Shown here: in pieces, positions 53,615 to 64,000 of the stretch
Layout: each line of letters begins with the position of its first letter
Numbering within the stretch: the stretch's first letter is position 1
NCBI GenBank assembly: GCA_018241995.1
Contig: JAFECT010000009.1
Coordinates: forward strand, 62,001 to 126,000
Length of the DNA: 64,000 bases
DNA from: Pseudomonadota bacterium
GTDB lineage: Bacteria; Pseudomonadota; Alphaproteobacteria; Caulobacterales; Caulobacteraceae
Reading direction: 5' to 3'
The notes under the pieces: generated by a model
The model's input: the letters and a program-made list of their open reading frames with translations, nothing else
Databases searched by the model: none
Told to the model about the DNA's origin: nothing
Translations under genes and position numbers: made by a program

Positions 53615-55225
53615 CTACTGCGACAGGTGCAGGTTGGCGATCTGTCCGGCGATGGTCTGGAAAGTCGCGTTCAGGTCGGCGGAGTTGGTGACATCGAAAT
53701 AGTGCGAAGCATCCGTCGCGCAGGTCGAGAGCAGCGAGCTGGTCGTGGACGCAACCTCCACCCCGATCACATAAATCTCGATGTTCTTGGCCTTCATGTT
53801 CCCGCACAGCTCCGTGAAGCGGCTGTTCATCGCCGTGGTGCGCTGGGTCGCGGTCGAGCTGACCCCGATGCTGGCGCCCAGGCGCGTCTCCCAGATGAAG
53901 CCCAGGCCCGAGTAAACCGAGTTGTTGGGGTTGTTGTAGACATCGTTGGTGTTGTCGCCGTCGGTCATGAGGATGACGATCTTGCGCAGCTTGTCGGTGC
54001 CGTAGGCCAGGCCGTCGGCGAAGGGCGCGTTCGGCGAGATGGTGTGCCAGCCCCACATCAGGCCCATGGGCACGTTGGTGTTGCCGGTCGCCACCATGCC
54101 GTTGATGGCCGTCTTCAGCGAGCTGAAGCTCGTGGTCATGCGCATGACCGGCGCCATGGTGCAGTACTGGTTCGGGCCCTTGCCGCTCGACAGATCGAGG
54201 CCCGAGGACTTGTACTTGGCGATGTCCCCTTGCCGCTTCCACCAGTTCTTGTTGGTGGTATTGGCGGTCATGTTGTCGGAAATATAGTTGTTGGTGGAGT
54301 CATAGCTCGACCAGGCGCTGTAGGCCGAGGTGTCCGGCTCATCCGGGGCGAAATAGGGCGTGAACAGGGTCGCCGGCGTGCCGACCGACGGCGCCGTGTC
54401 CTGCACGTCATAAGGATACTGCCGGCTTTCCACGCAGCCGCCCCATGCGATGTTCATCTTGGTGAAAAGGGTGAACCGGTTGGCGTGCTGATAGGCCGAC
54501 GGCGTGGTCGTGCCGCCGGTCGGGAAGATCAGGTCGTTGATCGGCGACGAGCCGTTCTGATCGATCCAGGTCTGGTTCTGGTAGGTCGAGCCGATCTTCA
54601 CTGTCGAGGAGAAGGGCACCAGGGAGATGCGCACGGCGTTCGGGTCGGTAGAGCGCGCGGCGCCGGCGGCCAGCATGTCGATCAGGCTGTTGGCGGCCGT
54701 CTTGGCGTTCACCAGCTTGTTGTCCTGGGCCATGGACCCGGTGTTGTCGAGCACCAGGGCGACCTCGAGCTTGTAGTTCTGGCGCACCACCTGGGTCTTG
54801 GCGCCCACGTTCATGTCCGAACCCAGGAACAGGTTCGCGATCATCGGCTTCACATCCATCGCGGCCGACGACACCACCGTGCCGTCCGCATTCAGGGTGA
54901 AGGTGTCGCTGGTCAGGCTGGCGTTGGTGAAGTTCTTGAGGTTGGCCTTCAACGCGCCGTCGCCGATCGACTGGATCTGGGCCGTCGTGGTCGCGGTCGA
55001 GCGGGCGGCGGCCAGGGTCGCGGCGTCCAGCGCGTCCTGCAGCTGCATGTGCACGGTCGAGGCGCGGTGCAGGTCCACCGCCGACAGGCTCGCGGCCACC
55101 ACCACCGGGATCGACAGGGCGAAGATCATCGCCACATTGCCCTTGCGGGTCTGGTAGCGGCGCAGGAACCGGCGGGTCTTACGGCCGAGCGCCTTGATGG
55201 TCGTCGCGAGTGGGCGGGCGGTCAT
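53615..55225 (-). CDS. TadG-like pilus assembly protein with vWA domain
   Basis: 536 residues. Short basic N-terminus, then GNVAMIFALSIPVVVAASLSAVDLHRA, the TadE/TadG-type hydrophobic segment. The von Willebrand A domain begins VALVLDNTGSM, with a DxTxS metal site (D-N-T-G-S), and a later ILMTDGDNTN supplies another metal residue. No other tad genes are nearby, so it is an isolated TadG paralogue. The passenger would face the periplasm or surface. Confidence 0.88.
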   Translation of the reverse strand: MTARPLATTIKALGRKTRRFLRRYQTRKGNVAMIFALSIPVVVAASLSAVDLHRASTVHMQLQDALDAATLAAARSTATTTAQIQSIGDGALKANLKNFTNASLTSDTFTLNADGTVVSSAAMDVKPMIANLFLGSDMNVGAKTQVVRQNYKLEVALVLDNTGSMAQDNKLVNAKTAANSLIDMLAAGAARSTDPNAVRISLVPFSSTVKIGSTYQNQTWIDQNGSSPINDLIFPTGGTTTPSAYQHANRFTLFTKMNIAWGGCVESRQYPYDVQDTAPSVGTPATLFTPYFAPDEPDTSAYSAWSSYDSTNNYISDNMTANTTNKNWWKRQGDIAKYKSSGLDLSSGKGPNQYCTMAPVMRMTTSFSSLKTAINGMVATGNTNVPMGLMWGWHTISPNAPFADGLAYGTDKLRKIVILMTDGDNTNDVYNNPNNSVYSGLGFIWETRLGASIGVSSTATQRTTAMNSRFTELCGNMKAKNIEIYVIGVEVASTTSSLLSTCATDASHYFDVTNSADLNATFQTIAGQIANLHLSQ

Positions 55226-55441
55226 GGGGATACGCGTCCGATGGGTTGAATTTCGGGCGGAAGGCAGGCCCCGCCGTCACCCATCATCGCCCATCGCGGT
55301 AAACGAACCTCGATCAGGGGCGGTTAACGGCGAAAAAGGATTGGCGCGCCGCCAGGCTTTGCTGCGGAACGATCAGCGCGTGGAATCGAAGCCCGATCTA
55401 GGTTTGCGCGGGGCCTTAACGGCCCTTAACCGTAGCTCGCC

Positions 55442-56575
55442 CTAGGGGTCGCGACAGATGCTGTCCGGGTCTTCCAACAGCAGCGGCGTCTCTCCCGCAG
55501 GCGTGTGCGCGGCGGTCACGGCCACGGCGTTGGGCAGGCAAGAGACCTTCAGGCCGCCGAGATTGCGCGCCCGCTCCAGGCGGAAGGGCTTGGCGTCGGC
55601 GCCGCGCACGAGGAACAGGCCGTCCGCGGCGCTGGAGGCCCAGAAGCCGTCCGAGGTCGCCGCCACGCGAGCCACGGGCGAGGCCGCATCGGCGGCGGCG
55701 TTCACCGCATGACGCCAGACGGTCTCGATCTTGTCGCGGCACAGCCGCACCACGCCCAGCTGTCGGGCGGGCGTCGCGGAGGAGCCGGCCGAAGCCAGCA
55801 CACAGGCCGGCTGGCTGGGATCGGCGGCCAGGTTGCCGATGGCGTCGCACGCCATGCCCGACGGACAGGTGTCGCCCGGCAACGCCATGCGCGTGACCTG
55901 GCCGGTGTTCAGGTCGATGCGTTCGAAGCCCTTGGCCGCGCCCATATAGGCCGAGCCGCCCTTGACCGAGGCCGCCACCGCGCGAGAGCCCGCGCCGATG
56001 CGCTCGCCCAGCGTGGTGTAGGACCAGTGCATGCGGTCGGGCCTCAGGCGCAGCACCGCCCGGTGCGACAGCACCACCGGCTGGCCCTTGTCGAGCACAA
56101 GCGCCACCGGCTCGTCGCCCTTGGCCAGGGGCAGGTCGGGCAGCCGGTCGCGCGACTCGCCGTGGAAGGCCGTGACGCCGAAGCCGTGGCCCTTTGGCAA
56201 GGTCTGCAGCCCATAGACGATACGGCCGTCCGACTTCAGGTCGATCAGACCGTCTTCGACCATGGTGCGCCGCGCGCCGGAGAGCAGGTCCAGCCGCACC
56301 AGGGAATAGCCGTCCTGCAGGCGGCGGCCGTCGCCGCTGCGCGAGACCACGCCGCCATTGGGGCCGGGCTCGGTGACTGTGGTGACCACGCTCTCGTAGC
56401 GGGTGACCAGGAGCCAGATTTCGCTGCCGGACATGGCGCCGGGGCCGATCGACTCCTCGACCGCCAGGGAGGACTCGATCTTGGTCGCCGGCTGGGGCGC
56501 GGCTGCGTGCGCGGCCATGGCCGTGGCGGCGAGCGCTGCGGCCAGTGCCGGCCCTGCGAACGATCGGTGCGCCAT
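55442..56575 (-). CDS. Exported protein of unknown function (probable beta-propeller)
   Basis: 377 residues with signal peptide GPALAAALAATAMAAHA. The rest alternates short strands such as WLLVTRYESVVTTV, YSLVRLDLLSGARRTM and GFERIDLNTGQVTRM at roughly 40-residue spacing, which suggests a beta-propeller, but no named family is recognised. There are six Cys in the mature part, one pair in DTCPSGMAC. No neighbour explains the function; it lies 17 bp after mtgA on the same strand and may be co-transcribed with it. The 216-bp gap before the tadG gene shows nothing convincing. Confidence 0.7.
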   Translation of the reverse strand: MAHRSFAGPALAAALAATAMAAHAAAPQPATKIESSLAVEESIGPGAMSGSEIWLLVTRYESVVTTVTEPGPNGGVVSRSGDGRRLQDGYSLVRLDLLSGARRTMVEDGLIDLKSDGRIVYGLQTLPKGHGFGVTAFHGESRDRLPDLPLAKGDEPVALVLDKGQPVVLSHRAVLRLRPDRMHWSYTTLGERIGAGSRAVAASVKGGSAYMGAAKGFERIDLNTGQVTRMALPGDTCPSGMACDAIGNLAADPSQPACVLASAGSSATPARQLGVVRLCRDKIETVWRHAVNAAADAASPVARVAATSDGFWASSAADGLFLVRGADAKPFRLERARNLGGLKVSCLPNAVAVTAAHTPAGETPLLLEDPDSICRDP

Positions 56576-56591
56576 CGGTCTTCCTCCCCGA

Positions 56592-57311
<720 letters not shown>

Positions 57312-57367
57312 AAGGTGTCTCTCCCCGAGGCGCGACGCTAGCGCCTCACGCGGGTTTGGGCGAGGGG

Positions 57368-58342
57368 TCAGCCGCGCAGGGAGACTAGGCCCGCGTTCCC
57401 ATCCTCGTCGCCCCAGACCAGCCGGCCCTCGTCGGGCGACAGGGCCAGGGCTGTGATGGCCGAGCCCTTCTCGTCACGCACGCGATGCACGCCGGTCTGG
57501 CTGAGCTCGGCGACCCAGACGCGGCCGTCGTCCAGGCCGGCGGCGACGATGGTCCCCTGCGGCGTCGCCGCGACCTGGGCGACCAGGGCGGTCTCGTCGT
57601 GGCCGATCTCGACGGCTTCGCGGCCCATCGGGCCGTTGGCCCCGCCGAAGGGCCACAGCACCATGCCGTTGGCGCCGGACGTCGCCATCAGGGCGCCCTT
57701 GGACAGGAAGGCGATCGACTTGGGCTTGGCCGGATAGCCGCCCATGCGCATGTCCTTGGCGTCGGACAGCCGCCAGCCGTGCAGGGCGTTCTCCTGCATG
57801 GCGGTGACCAGGAACTTGCCATCGGGGCTGAAGGCCACGGCCACGTGCGAGCCGGCCCATTTCAGCTTTGTCGCCTTCTGGCCCTCGATGCGCGCGAACC
57901 ACAGGTCGGCCCCGCCATAGGTGGCCGCGGCGATGCGTCGGCCCTTGGCGTCGAAGGCGACGTCGGAGACGGTCTTTTCGTGGGCGAAGACGCGGGCGAA
58001 CTTGGGGTCCTTCACGTCCAGCACCCGGACCTCGCGGCCCGAGGCGAACGCGATCAGACCGGACTCGGCTGAGGCGTCGACCGCGTCGATCCACTTGCCG
58101 CGCTGGGCGTAGAGTTCGACCGCGCCCTCCGGCCGGGACCAGACGAGGCGCCCGTCATCGCCGCCGGTGACGAGCCCCTGGCCCGAAGGGTGGGCCACGG
58201 CGCAGAGGATCGCCGCATCCGGATGGGCCTCCACCGTCTCGTCGCTCTCGAACCGCACCGTCCCGTCGCCGAGCGCGAAGGCGGCGCGGCCTGAGTGATC
58301 GAACAGGGCTGAGGTGACATAGGCGGAGAAGGAGAGGGGCAT
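57368..58342 (-). CDS. WD40-repeat protein
   Basis: 324-residue soluble protein with about seven WD-like blades. Examples are AILCAVAHPSGQGLVTGGDDGRLVWSRP-type units and AITALALSPDEGRLVWGDEDGNAGL at the end; each has the GH/P-D core at about 40-residue spacing. No signal peptide. In related genomes such proteins often sit near a COG0523 GTPase, as here (36 bp downstream of it on the same strand), so a shared transcript with the zinc genes is possible. Confidence 0.85.
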   Translation of the reverse strand: MPLSFSAYVTSALFDHSGRAAFALGDGTVRFESDETVEAHPDAAILCAVAHPSGQGLVTGGDDGRLVWSRPEGAVELYAQRGKWIDAVDASAESGLIAFASGREVRVLDVKDPKFARVFAHEKTVSDVAFDAKGRRIAAATYGGADLWFARIEGQKATKLKWAGSHVAVAFSPDGKFLVTAMQENALHGWRLSDAKDMRMGGYPAKPKSIAFLSKGALMATSGANGMVLWPFGGANGPMGREAVEIGHDETALVAQVAATPQGTIVAAGLDDGRVWVAELSQTGVHRVRDEKGSAITALALSPDEGRLVWGDEDGNAGLVSLRG

Positions 58343-58377
58343 GGGCTGCTGCTAGCGCGGGCGCGAGGGGAAAGCCA

Positions 58378-59436
58378 CTAGGCCGCGCAGGCCTCGAAGC
58401 CTTCGCGCAGGGCCGCCTCGTCCAGGTCGCGGCCGATGAAGACCGCGCGCGACCAGCGGCGCTCGCCGGGCTTCCAGGGCTGCTGCAGGTCGCCCTCCAG
58501 GATCATGTGCACGGCCTGGAACACCAGGCGCCGGTCCTCGCCGGCCACGTCGATGATGCCCTTGGCGCGCAGGATGTCGGGGCCTTTTTGCGCCAGGAGC
58601 GCATCGAGCCAGCGGGTGAACCTGGTCCCGTCGATCGGCCGCTCCAGCGACAGGGACACGCCCTTGATGTCGTCCTGGTGGGCGTGGCCGCGTGGGCCAT
58701 GGTGGTGATCGTGGCCATGGTCGTGCCCATGATCATGATGGTGGTCGTGGCCGCAGTGCTCGTCATGCACATGGCCGGCCTCGCCATGGGGCGGGTTCAG
58801 GAACTCCGGCTCCAGCTCGACGATGCGCTCCAGGTCGAAGGCGTTCTGGTCCAGAATCGTTTCCAGCGGCACGGCCGAGCGTTCGGCGCGGCGGATGGGC
58901 GCCAGGGGGTTCAGGCCGCGGATGCGGTCCTCGACCCGCTCCAGGTCGGCCTCGGAGACCAGGTCGGTCTTGTTCAGGATGATCTGGTCGGCGAAGGCGA
59001 TCTGCTCCCGCGCCTCCTTGCTGTCGTCCAGCCGCTGCTCGACGTGCTTGGCGTCCACCACAGTGGTCACGCTGTCCAGGCGAGTGCGCGCCTTGACCTC
59101 CTCGTCGACGAAGAAGGTCTGGGCCACCGGGCCGGGGTCGGCGAGGCCCGTGGTCTCCACGATGATGGCGTCGAAGCGGCCCTTGCGCTTCATCAGGCCC
59201 GAGAGCACGCGGATCAGGTCGCCGCGCACCGTGCAGCAGACGCAGCCGTTGTTCATCTCGAACACTTCCTCGTCGGCGCCGACGACGAGGTCGTTGTCGA
59301 TGCCGATTTCGCCGAACTCGTTGACGATCACGGCGTAGCGCTTGCCGTGGTCCTCGGTGAGGATGCGGTTCAACAGCGTGGTCTTGCCCGCGCCGAGGTA
59401 GCCGGTGAGCACGGTCACGGGGATCTGGTCGGTCAT
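58378..59436 (-). CDS. COG0523/CobW-family GTP-dependent metallochaperone
   Basis: 352 residues. Walker [10 protein letters not shown] at 12-20; metal motif CVCC at 65-68; NKTD for guanine specificity (LNKTDLV); CobW C-terminal domain. A long His/Asp-rich stretch ([18 protein letters not shown], about 220-250) can bind zinc. COG0523 proteins deliver zinc to client enzymes under zinc limitation. Same strand as znuB, 46 bp apart and behind a Zur box, so a zinc rather than cobalt role is favoured. Confidence 0.93.
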   Translation of the reverse strand: MTDQIPVTVLTGYLGAGKTTLLNRILTEDHGKRYAVIVNEFGEIGIDNDLVVGADEEVFEMNNGCVCCTVRGDLIRVLSGLMKRKGRFDAIIVETTGLADPGPVAQTFFVDEEVKARTRLDSVTTVVDAKHVEQRLDDSKEAREQIAFADQIILNKTDLVSEADLERVEDRIRGLNPLAPIRRAERSAVPLETILDQNAFDLERIVELEPEFLNPPHGEAGHVHDEHCGHDHHHDHGHDHGHDHHHGPRGHAHQDDIKGVSLSLERPIDGTRFTRWLDALLAQKGPDILRAKGIIDVAGEDRRLVFQAVHMILEGDLQQPWKPGERRWSRAVFIGRDLDEAALREGFEACAA

Positions 59437-59481
59437 CTTGGTCTTTCAGGCGAGGGGTCGGAGGCGCACTAAATGGCGTCT

Positions 59482-60309
59482 TCAGGCATCGGTTTGAAGT
59501 CTGCGCCGCGCAGGGCCCATGATCAGGGAGGCGCCGAAAAGCGCCGCAGCCGACAGCACCATGGCGGGGCCGGGCTCGACGCTGAAGCCATGGGCGCCGA
59601 TCAGGCCCGCGGCGCTTGAGGCGGCGGAGATCGCCACCGCGGCGATCATGCGACCCTTGAAGGTCAAGCTCCAGAAGCGAGCTGCAGCCGCAGGCACCAT
59701 CATCAGGCCCACGGTCATCAAGGCTCCGAAGGCGCGGAAGCCCGCGACCAGGTTCACGGCGACGAGGCCCATCAGGAGCGCCTGGGCCAGGCCCGTCCAG
59801 GCGTCGTGGCCGCCGGCGCTTTCGTCCGCCGCGCTTTCCAGCCGTTTGCTGCCCAGCACCAGGGCGAACAGGGTGCAGAGCGCAGCGATGACCGCCAGGG
59901 TCAGGCCCGGCCCGTCGAGCGCGCGCGCATCGCCGAAGAGCAGGGAGTGCACCACCTCCGCCGAGGCCGTCCGGCCCAGGATCACGATGCCGATGGCCAG
60001 CGCCGAGAGATAGAGCACGGCGAAGGCCGCATCTTCGGGCATGCGGCCCACGCGCGACAGCCAGGCGGAGGACACCGCCACGATCACGCCCGCGATCAGG
60101 GCGCCCAAGGTGAGCATCCAGGGATCGGGGCCACACAATACATAGGCGACCGCCGCGCCGGGCAGGGTGGCGTGGGACAGGCTGTCGCCGACCAGGCTCA
60201 TCCGTCGCCCGATCAGCAGCACGCCCAGCGGCGCGGCGCCGCAGGCCAGCGCCAGGGCGCCGGCCAGGGCGGTCACAAACAGCGGGTCGGCGAAGAACGA
60301 GCTCACCAC
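59482..60309 (-). CDS. znuB: Zinc/manganese ABC transporter permease, ZnuB-like
   Basis: 275 residues from GTG 60309 (or GTG 60306). Inner-membrane permease of the ABC-3 family with about eight helices. IGRRMSLVGDSLSHATLPGAAVAY near the N-terminus is the family signature, and the loop AFGALMTVGLMMVPAAAAR is the ATPase-coupling region. No ZnuA or ZnuC gene is adjacent; they must be elsewhere. A Zur operator lies 13 bp upstream, so zinc is the likely cargo. Confidence 0.92.
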   Translation of the reverse strand: MVSSFFADPLFVTALAGALALACGAAPLGVLLIGRRMSLVGDSLSHATLPGAAVAYVLCGPDPWMLTLGALIAGVIVAVSSAWLSRVGRMPEDAAFAVLYLSALAIGIVILGRTASAEVVHSLLFGDARALDGPGLTLAVIAALCTLFALVLGSKRLESAADESAGGHDAWTGLAQALLMGLVAVNLVAGFRAFGALMTVGLMMVPAAAARFWSLTFKGRMIAAVAISAASSAAGLIGAHGFSVEPGPAMVLSAAALFGASLIMGPARRRLQTDA

Positions 60310-60322
60310 CCGGCTATAGCGT

Positions 60323-60335
60323 GTTATATTATAAC
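60323..60335. promoter_or_regulatory. Zur operator
   Basis: GTTATATTATAAC is a perfect 13-bp palindrome matching the GTTATA-N-TATAAC Zur box known from alphaproteobacteria. It sits 13 bp upstream of the znuB start, so bound Zur would block initiation of the znuB-COG0523 transcript when zinc is ample. Confidence 0.85.
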
Positions 60336-60357
60336 GGTCGAGGGCGGCGGCTGTGGG

Positions 60358-60825
60358 TCAGGCCGGCGCCAGTTCCTCGCCCCGGGCCAGTTCGGTGTGG
60401 CCGAAGCCCCTGGCGTAGTCGAGCAGGGACACGATCTCCAGCGTCAGGCGGAACATGATCATCTCGCCGACCCCCGAGTTCAGGTGCTGCTCCAGCTCGC
60501 CTGGGAACTTCTTCAAGAACAGGGCGCCCGCCCGCGCGAGCTCGTCAGGCGTTTCCAGGCGCCGGGCGCGCGCGAAGGCGGATATCCCGCGAATCTCGTC
60601 CCAGACCCGGTAGGGCAGCGTGATGGTCAGCGACACTCGGCTGTCGTGGGCGAGGTTGCGGGCCTTCTGCGACTGCGCTCCGCATCCGAAATAGATGTCG
60701 AGCCCGTCGCTGGCGTAGCTGACCGTGGTGGCCTGGGGCGCGCCGTCCGGTCTGAGGGTGGCGAGCGTCAAATCTTGGCCGGCCTCGATGACCGACACGA
60801 TCCGGGCCTTGAGCGCGGCGTCCAT
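60358..60825 (-). CDS. Pyridoxamine 5-phosphate oxidase-family FMN-binding protein
   Basis: 155 residues, split-barrel fold. DLTLATLRPDGAPQATTVSY and IYFGCGAQSQKARNLAHDSRVSLTI are the usual flavin-barrel strands. It lacks the substrate motifs of true PdxH, so its reaction is unknown; it is more like general stress or heme/F420-type split-barrel proteins. A FixK box is 54 bp upstream, so it is a further member of the low-oxygen regulon although 40 kb from the main cluster. Confidence 0.88.
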   Translation of the reverse strand: MDAALKARIVSVIEAGQDLTLATLRPDGAPQATTVSYASDGLDIYFGCGAQSQKARNLAHDSRVSLTITLPYRVWDEIRGISAFARARRLETPDELARAGALFLKKFPGELEQHLNSGVGEMIMFRLTLEIVSLLDYARGFGHTELARGEELAPA

Positions 60826-60878
60826 GGCAATCTCCTTGAAGCAGGGCGCGAGCGTGCCTTCGGAACGCGGACAGGACC

Positions 60879-60892
60879 TTGATGCGGGTCAA
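60879..60892. promoter_or_regulatory. FixK/FNR-type operator
   Basis: TTGATGCGGGTCAA is a perfect TTGA-N6-TCAA palindrome 54 bp upstream of the PPOX-family gene, the same spacing as at the small membrane protein and ankyrin genes. Confidence 0.8.
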
Positions 60893-60993
60893 GAACCACC
60901 GCGCCGAGGGCGTCGACTGCGGCCGGGACGGAACGCCGCGGACCCTGACCCTCGGTTTCCGATTATTCCTTTTCCGGAGAAGCGGTCTTCGCG

Positions 60994-61021
60994 TTGACTC
61001 GCAGGCGCGCCGCTGTATAAG
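60994..61021 (+). promoter_or_regulatory. Sigma-70-type promoter of rplU-rpmA
   Basis: TTGACT (60994-60999) and TATAAG (61016-61021) are separated by 16 bp, a near-consensus housekeeping promoter 67 bp before the rplU start. Confidence 0.75.
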
Positions 61022-61087
61022 TCCCGCCCTCTCGCCCGCGGGCCACCTCGCGGGCGCAACTGTTTTTGCTCTAACGAGGCCTGTCCG

Positions 61088-61759
61088 ATGTACGCGGTGA
61101 TCAAGACCGGCGGCAAGCAATACCGGGTTCAACCGGGTGACGTGCTCGTGGTCGAGAAGCTCGACGGCGAGCCGGGCGCGGAAGTGCGCTTCGACCAGGT
61201 GCTGATGCTGGGCGACGACGCCGGCGCGACGATCGGCGCTCCGCTGGTCGACGGCGCGGCCGTGACCGCGACCCTGATCGAGACCCGCAAGGGCGAGAAG
61301 GTGAAGATCTTCAAGAAGATCCGTCGCCAGGGCTATCGCCGCACCCGCGGCCACCGCCAGCCCGAGTCGGTCCTGCGCGTCACCGCGCTGGCCGGCGCGG
61401 GCAAGTCGGCCAAGTGGGACGGCAAGGTGGACCTGACCACCAAGGCCGAACTCGACGCCCGCGCCCGCGGCCTGACCTTCGCCGCTCCGGTGTCGGCTGA
61501 AGCCGCCCCGGCCGCCAAGGCTTCGAAGGGCGCCGCCAAGGTGACCCCGGCCGGCGTCTCGGCCGAGGACGTGGTGATCGACGGCGGCAAGTCGCCGATC
61601 GTGCACGCCACTGTCGTGGAGCATGCCGACCCCGTGGCCGCGCCGAAGAAGGCCGCGGCTCCGAAGAAGGCCAAGGCGGAAGCTTCCGCCGACGAAACCA
61701 AGGCGCCCGCCAAGAAAGCCCCGGCCAAGAAGGCCAAGGCCGACGGCGACAAGGCGTAA
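61088..61759 (+). CDS. rplU: 50S ribosomal protein L21 with C-terminal extension
   Basis: 223 residues against about 103 for E. coli L21. The ribosomal domain is at 1-103 (MYAVIKTGGKQYRVQPGD to KKIRRQGYRRTRGHRQP). After it comes an Ala/Lys-rich tail ending in repeated KKA/PAKKA motifs (KKAPAKKAKADGDKA); a middle section of about 60 residues (LTTKAELDARARGLTF) is less repetitive. Long L21 tails occur in Caulobacterales. Followed by rpmA after 24 bp. Confidence 0.96.
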   Translation: MYAVIKTGGKQYRVQPGDVLVVEKLDGEPGAEVRFDQVLMLGDDAGATIGAPLVDGAAVTATLIETRKGEKVKIFKKIRRQGYRRTRGHRQPESVLRVTALAGAGKSAKWDGKVDLTTKAELDARARGLTFAAPVSAEAAPAAKASKGAAKVTPAGVSAEDVVIDGGKSPIVHATVVEHADPVAAPKKAAAPKKAKAEASADETKAPAKKAPAKKAKADGDKA

Positions 61760-61783
61760 AGACTAGAGTTCGGGAGAGCACTC

Positions 61784-62059
61784 ATGGCTCACAAGAAATC
61801 CGGCGGTTCGTCGCGTAACGGGCGCGACTCCGAGTCCAAGCGCCTCGGCGTGAAGAAGTTCGGCGGCGAGAAGGTCCTGGCCGGCAACATCCTGGTCCGC
61901 CAGCGCGGCACCAAGTTCGCTGCGGGTCCGAACGTGGGCGTCGGCCGCGACCACACCCTGTTCGCCCTCGTAGAGGGCCACGTGAAGTTCACCACGAAGC
62001 GCGACGAGAAGCGTTTCGTCTCGGTGCTTCCGGAAATTCAGGCCGAGGCCGCCGAGTAG
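61784..62059 (+). CDS. rpmA: 50S ribosomal protein L27
   Basis: 91 residues. [20 protein letters not shown] and the [23 protein letters not shown] block are diagnostic. Its N-terminus reaches the peptidyl-transferase centre and needs no processing here. RBS GGGAGA. The terminator at 62128-62160 follows. Confidence 0.98.
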   Translation: MAHKKSGGSSRNGRDSESKRLGVKKFGGEKVLAGNILVRQRGTKFAAGPNVGVGRDHTLFALVEGHVKFTTKRDEKRFVSVLPEIQAEAAE

Positions 62060-62127
62060 GCGCGACCGACCTGACAGGTTCCGGATCGCGCCGCCCACAA
62101 GCAGCGATCCGGACGAGGAAATCCTAG

Positions 62128-62160
62128 CGGGGAGTCCGGATCGCCGGGCTCCCCGTTTTC
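62128..62160 (+). terminator. Rho-independent terminator of rplU-rpmA
   Basis: CGGGGAG (62128-62134) pairs with CTCCCCG (62149-62155) around an inner TCCGG/CCGG-type pairing, followed by TTTTCGTTTT. A classical stem plus U-tract 69 bp after rpmA. Confidence 0.88.
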
Positions 62161-62204
62161 GTTTTCCCCGCGCTGAACGGGCCGCCAGGCCCAAGGAGGC
62201 GACC

Positions 62205-63853
<1,649 letters not shown>

Positions 63854-63923
63854 AGCCGATGACAGGGCGATGCTTCGGGCGTACCTAGGCTCAGGCTGAG
63901 CAAAAGGGGGGTGGTTCGCCCAG

Positions 63924-64000
63924 ATGTGGTTCGCCGGGCCCGCGCCCCAGACCTCCCCGATCCGTCACGGCCTGCTGAGGCCCGGCTTCCATCTGGAGCC
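63924..64000 (+). CDS. Start of an unidentified gene (partial)
   Basis: An ATG at 63924 opens a frame of 25 complete codons to the window edge (MWFAGPAPQTSPIRHGLLRPGF), with AAAAGGGGGG about 13 bp upstream as a possible ribosome-binding site. Too little is present to assign a family; it could be chance in GC-rich DNA. Confidence 0.3.
   Translation, partial: MWFAGPAPQTSPIRHGLLRPGFHLE

Noticed and set aside
53627..55249. 540-codon plus-strand ORF opposite tadG
   Set aside because: Composition is Gly/Arg/His-rich with no recognisable domains, whereas the minus strand encodes a vWA domain with intact metal motif.

Overview
The window is high-GC DNA from an alphaproteobacterium, most likely Caulobacterales (Caulobacter/Phenylobacterium-like). 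The assignment rests on the family content, the compact operons with ATGA/GTGA overlaps, the TTGA-N6-TCAA FixK/FNR sites, and the rplU-rpmA-GNAT-obgE block. All family calls come from reading motifs; no database search was run.

Region 1 (1-2.9 kb) is a minus-strand MacAB-like efflux operon: periplasmic adaptor, ABC ATPase, and a permease cut by the left edge. Region 2 (2.9-19.1 kb) looks like one low-oxygen/energy-stress regulon. It holds a host-attachment-family protein, an MBL/beta-CASP hydrolase, a small membrane protein, Hsp20, and a four-gene coupled operon (phasin-like, two lipoproteins, MgtA-like P-type ATPase). It also holds a FixK-like Crp/Fnr regulator, a phosphoketolase/AMP-phosphorylase-like/PRPP-synthetase operon, a divergent Usp-Pta-AckA operon and an ankyrin protein. 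Five perfect TTGA-N6-TCAA palindromes lie upstream of most of these units; a sixth lies 40 kb away upstream of a PPOX-family gene.

Region 3 (19.2-49.1 kb) is the most unusual part. A complete-looking type II secretion system (GspI-J-L-M-C-D-K-G-O-E-F; 29.6-39.2 kb) sits between two giant secreted RHS proteins of about 2,300 residues each. Each RHS gene is divergent from a small secreted protein with one YD repeat plus tandem cadherin-like domains. Each ends in a different, AT-richer C-terminal toxin-like tip followed by a small candidate immunity gene, and then by an orphan fragment of its own RHS core. No T6SS or VgrG gene is visible, and both RHS proteins begin with Sec-type signal peptides, so a T2SS-delivered RHS toxin system is a reasonable hypothesis. 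A tRNA-Ser(GGA) gene closes the island on the right.

Region 4 (49.4-64 kb) is mostly chromosomal housekeeping: MsrA, an MmcQ/YjbR protein, DUF1203, an M28 peptidase, a two-lobed aspartyl protease, a TadG-like vWA protein and an uncharacterised exported protein. These are followed by MtgA, a WD40 protein, a Zur-box-preceded zinc module (ZnuB plus COG0523 GTPase), L21, L27, a GNAT acetyltransferase and ObgE.
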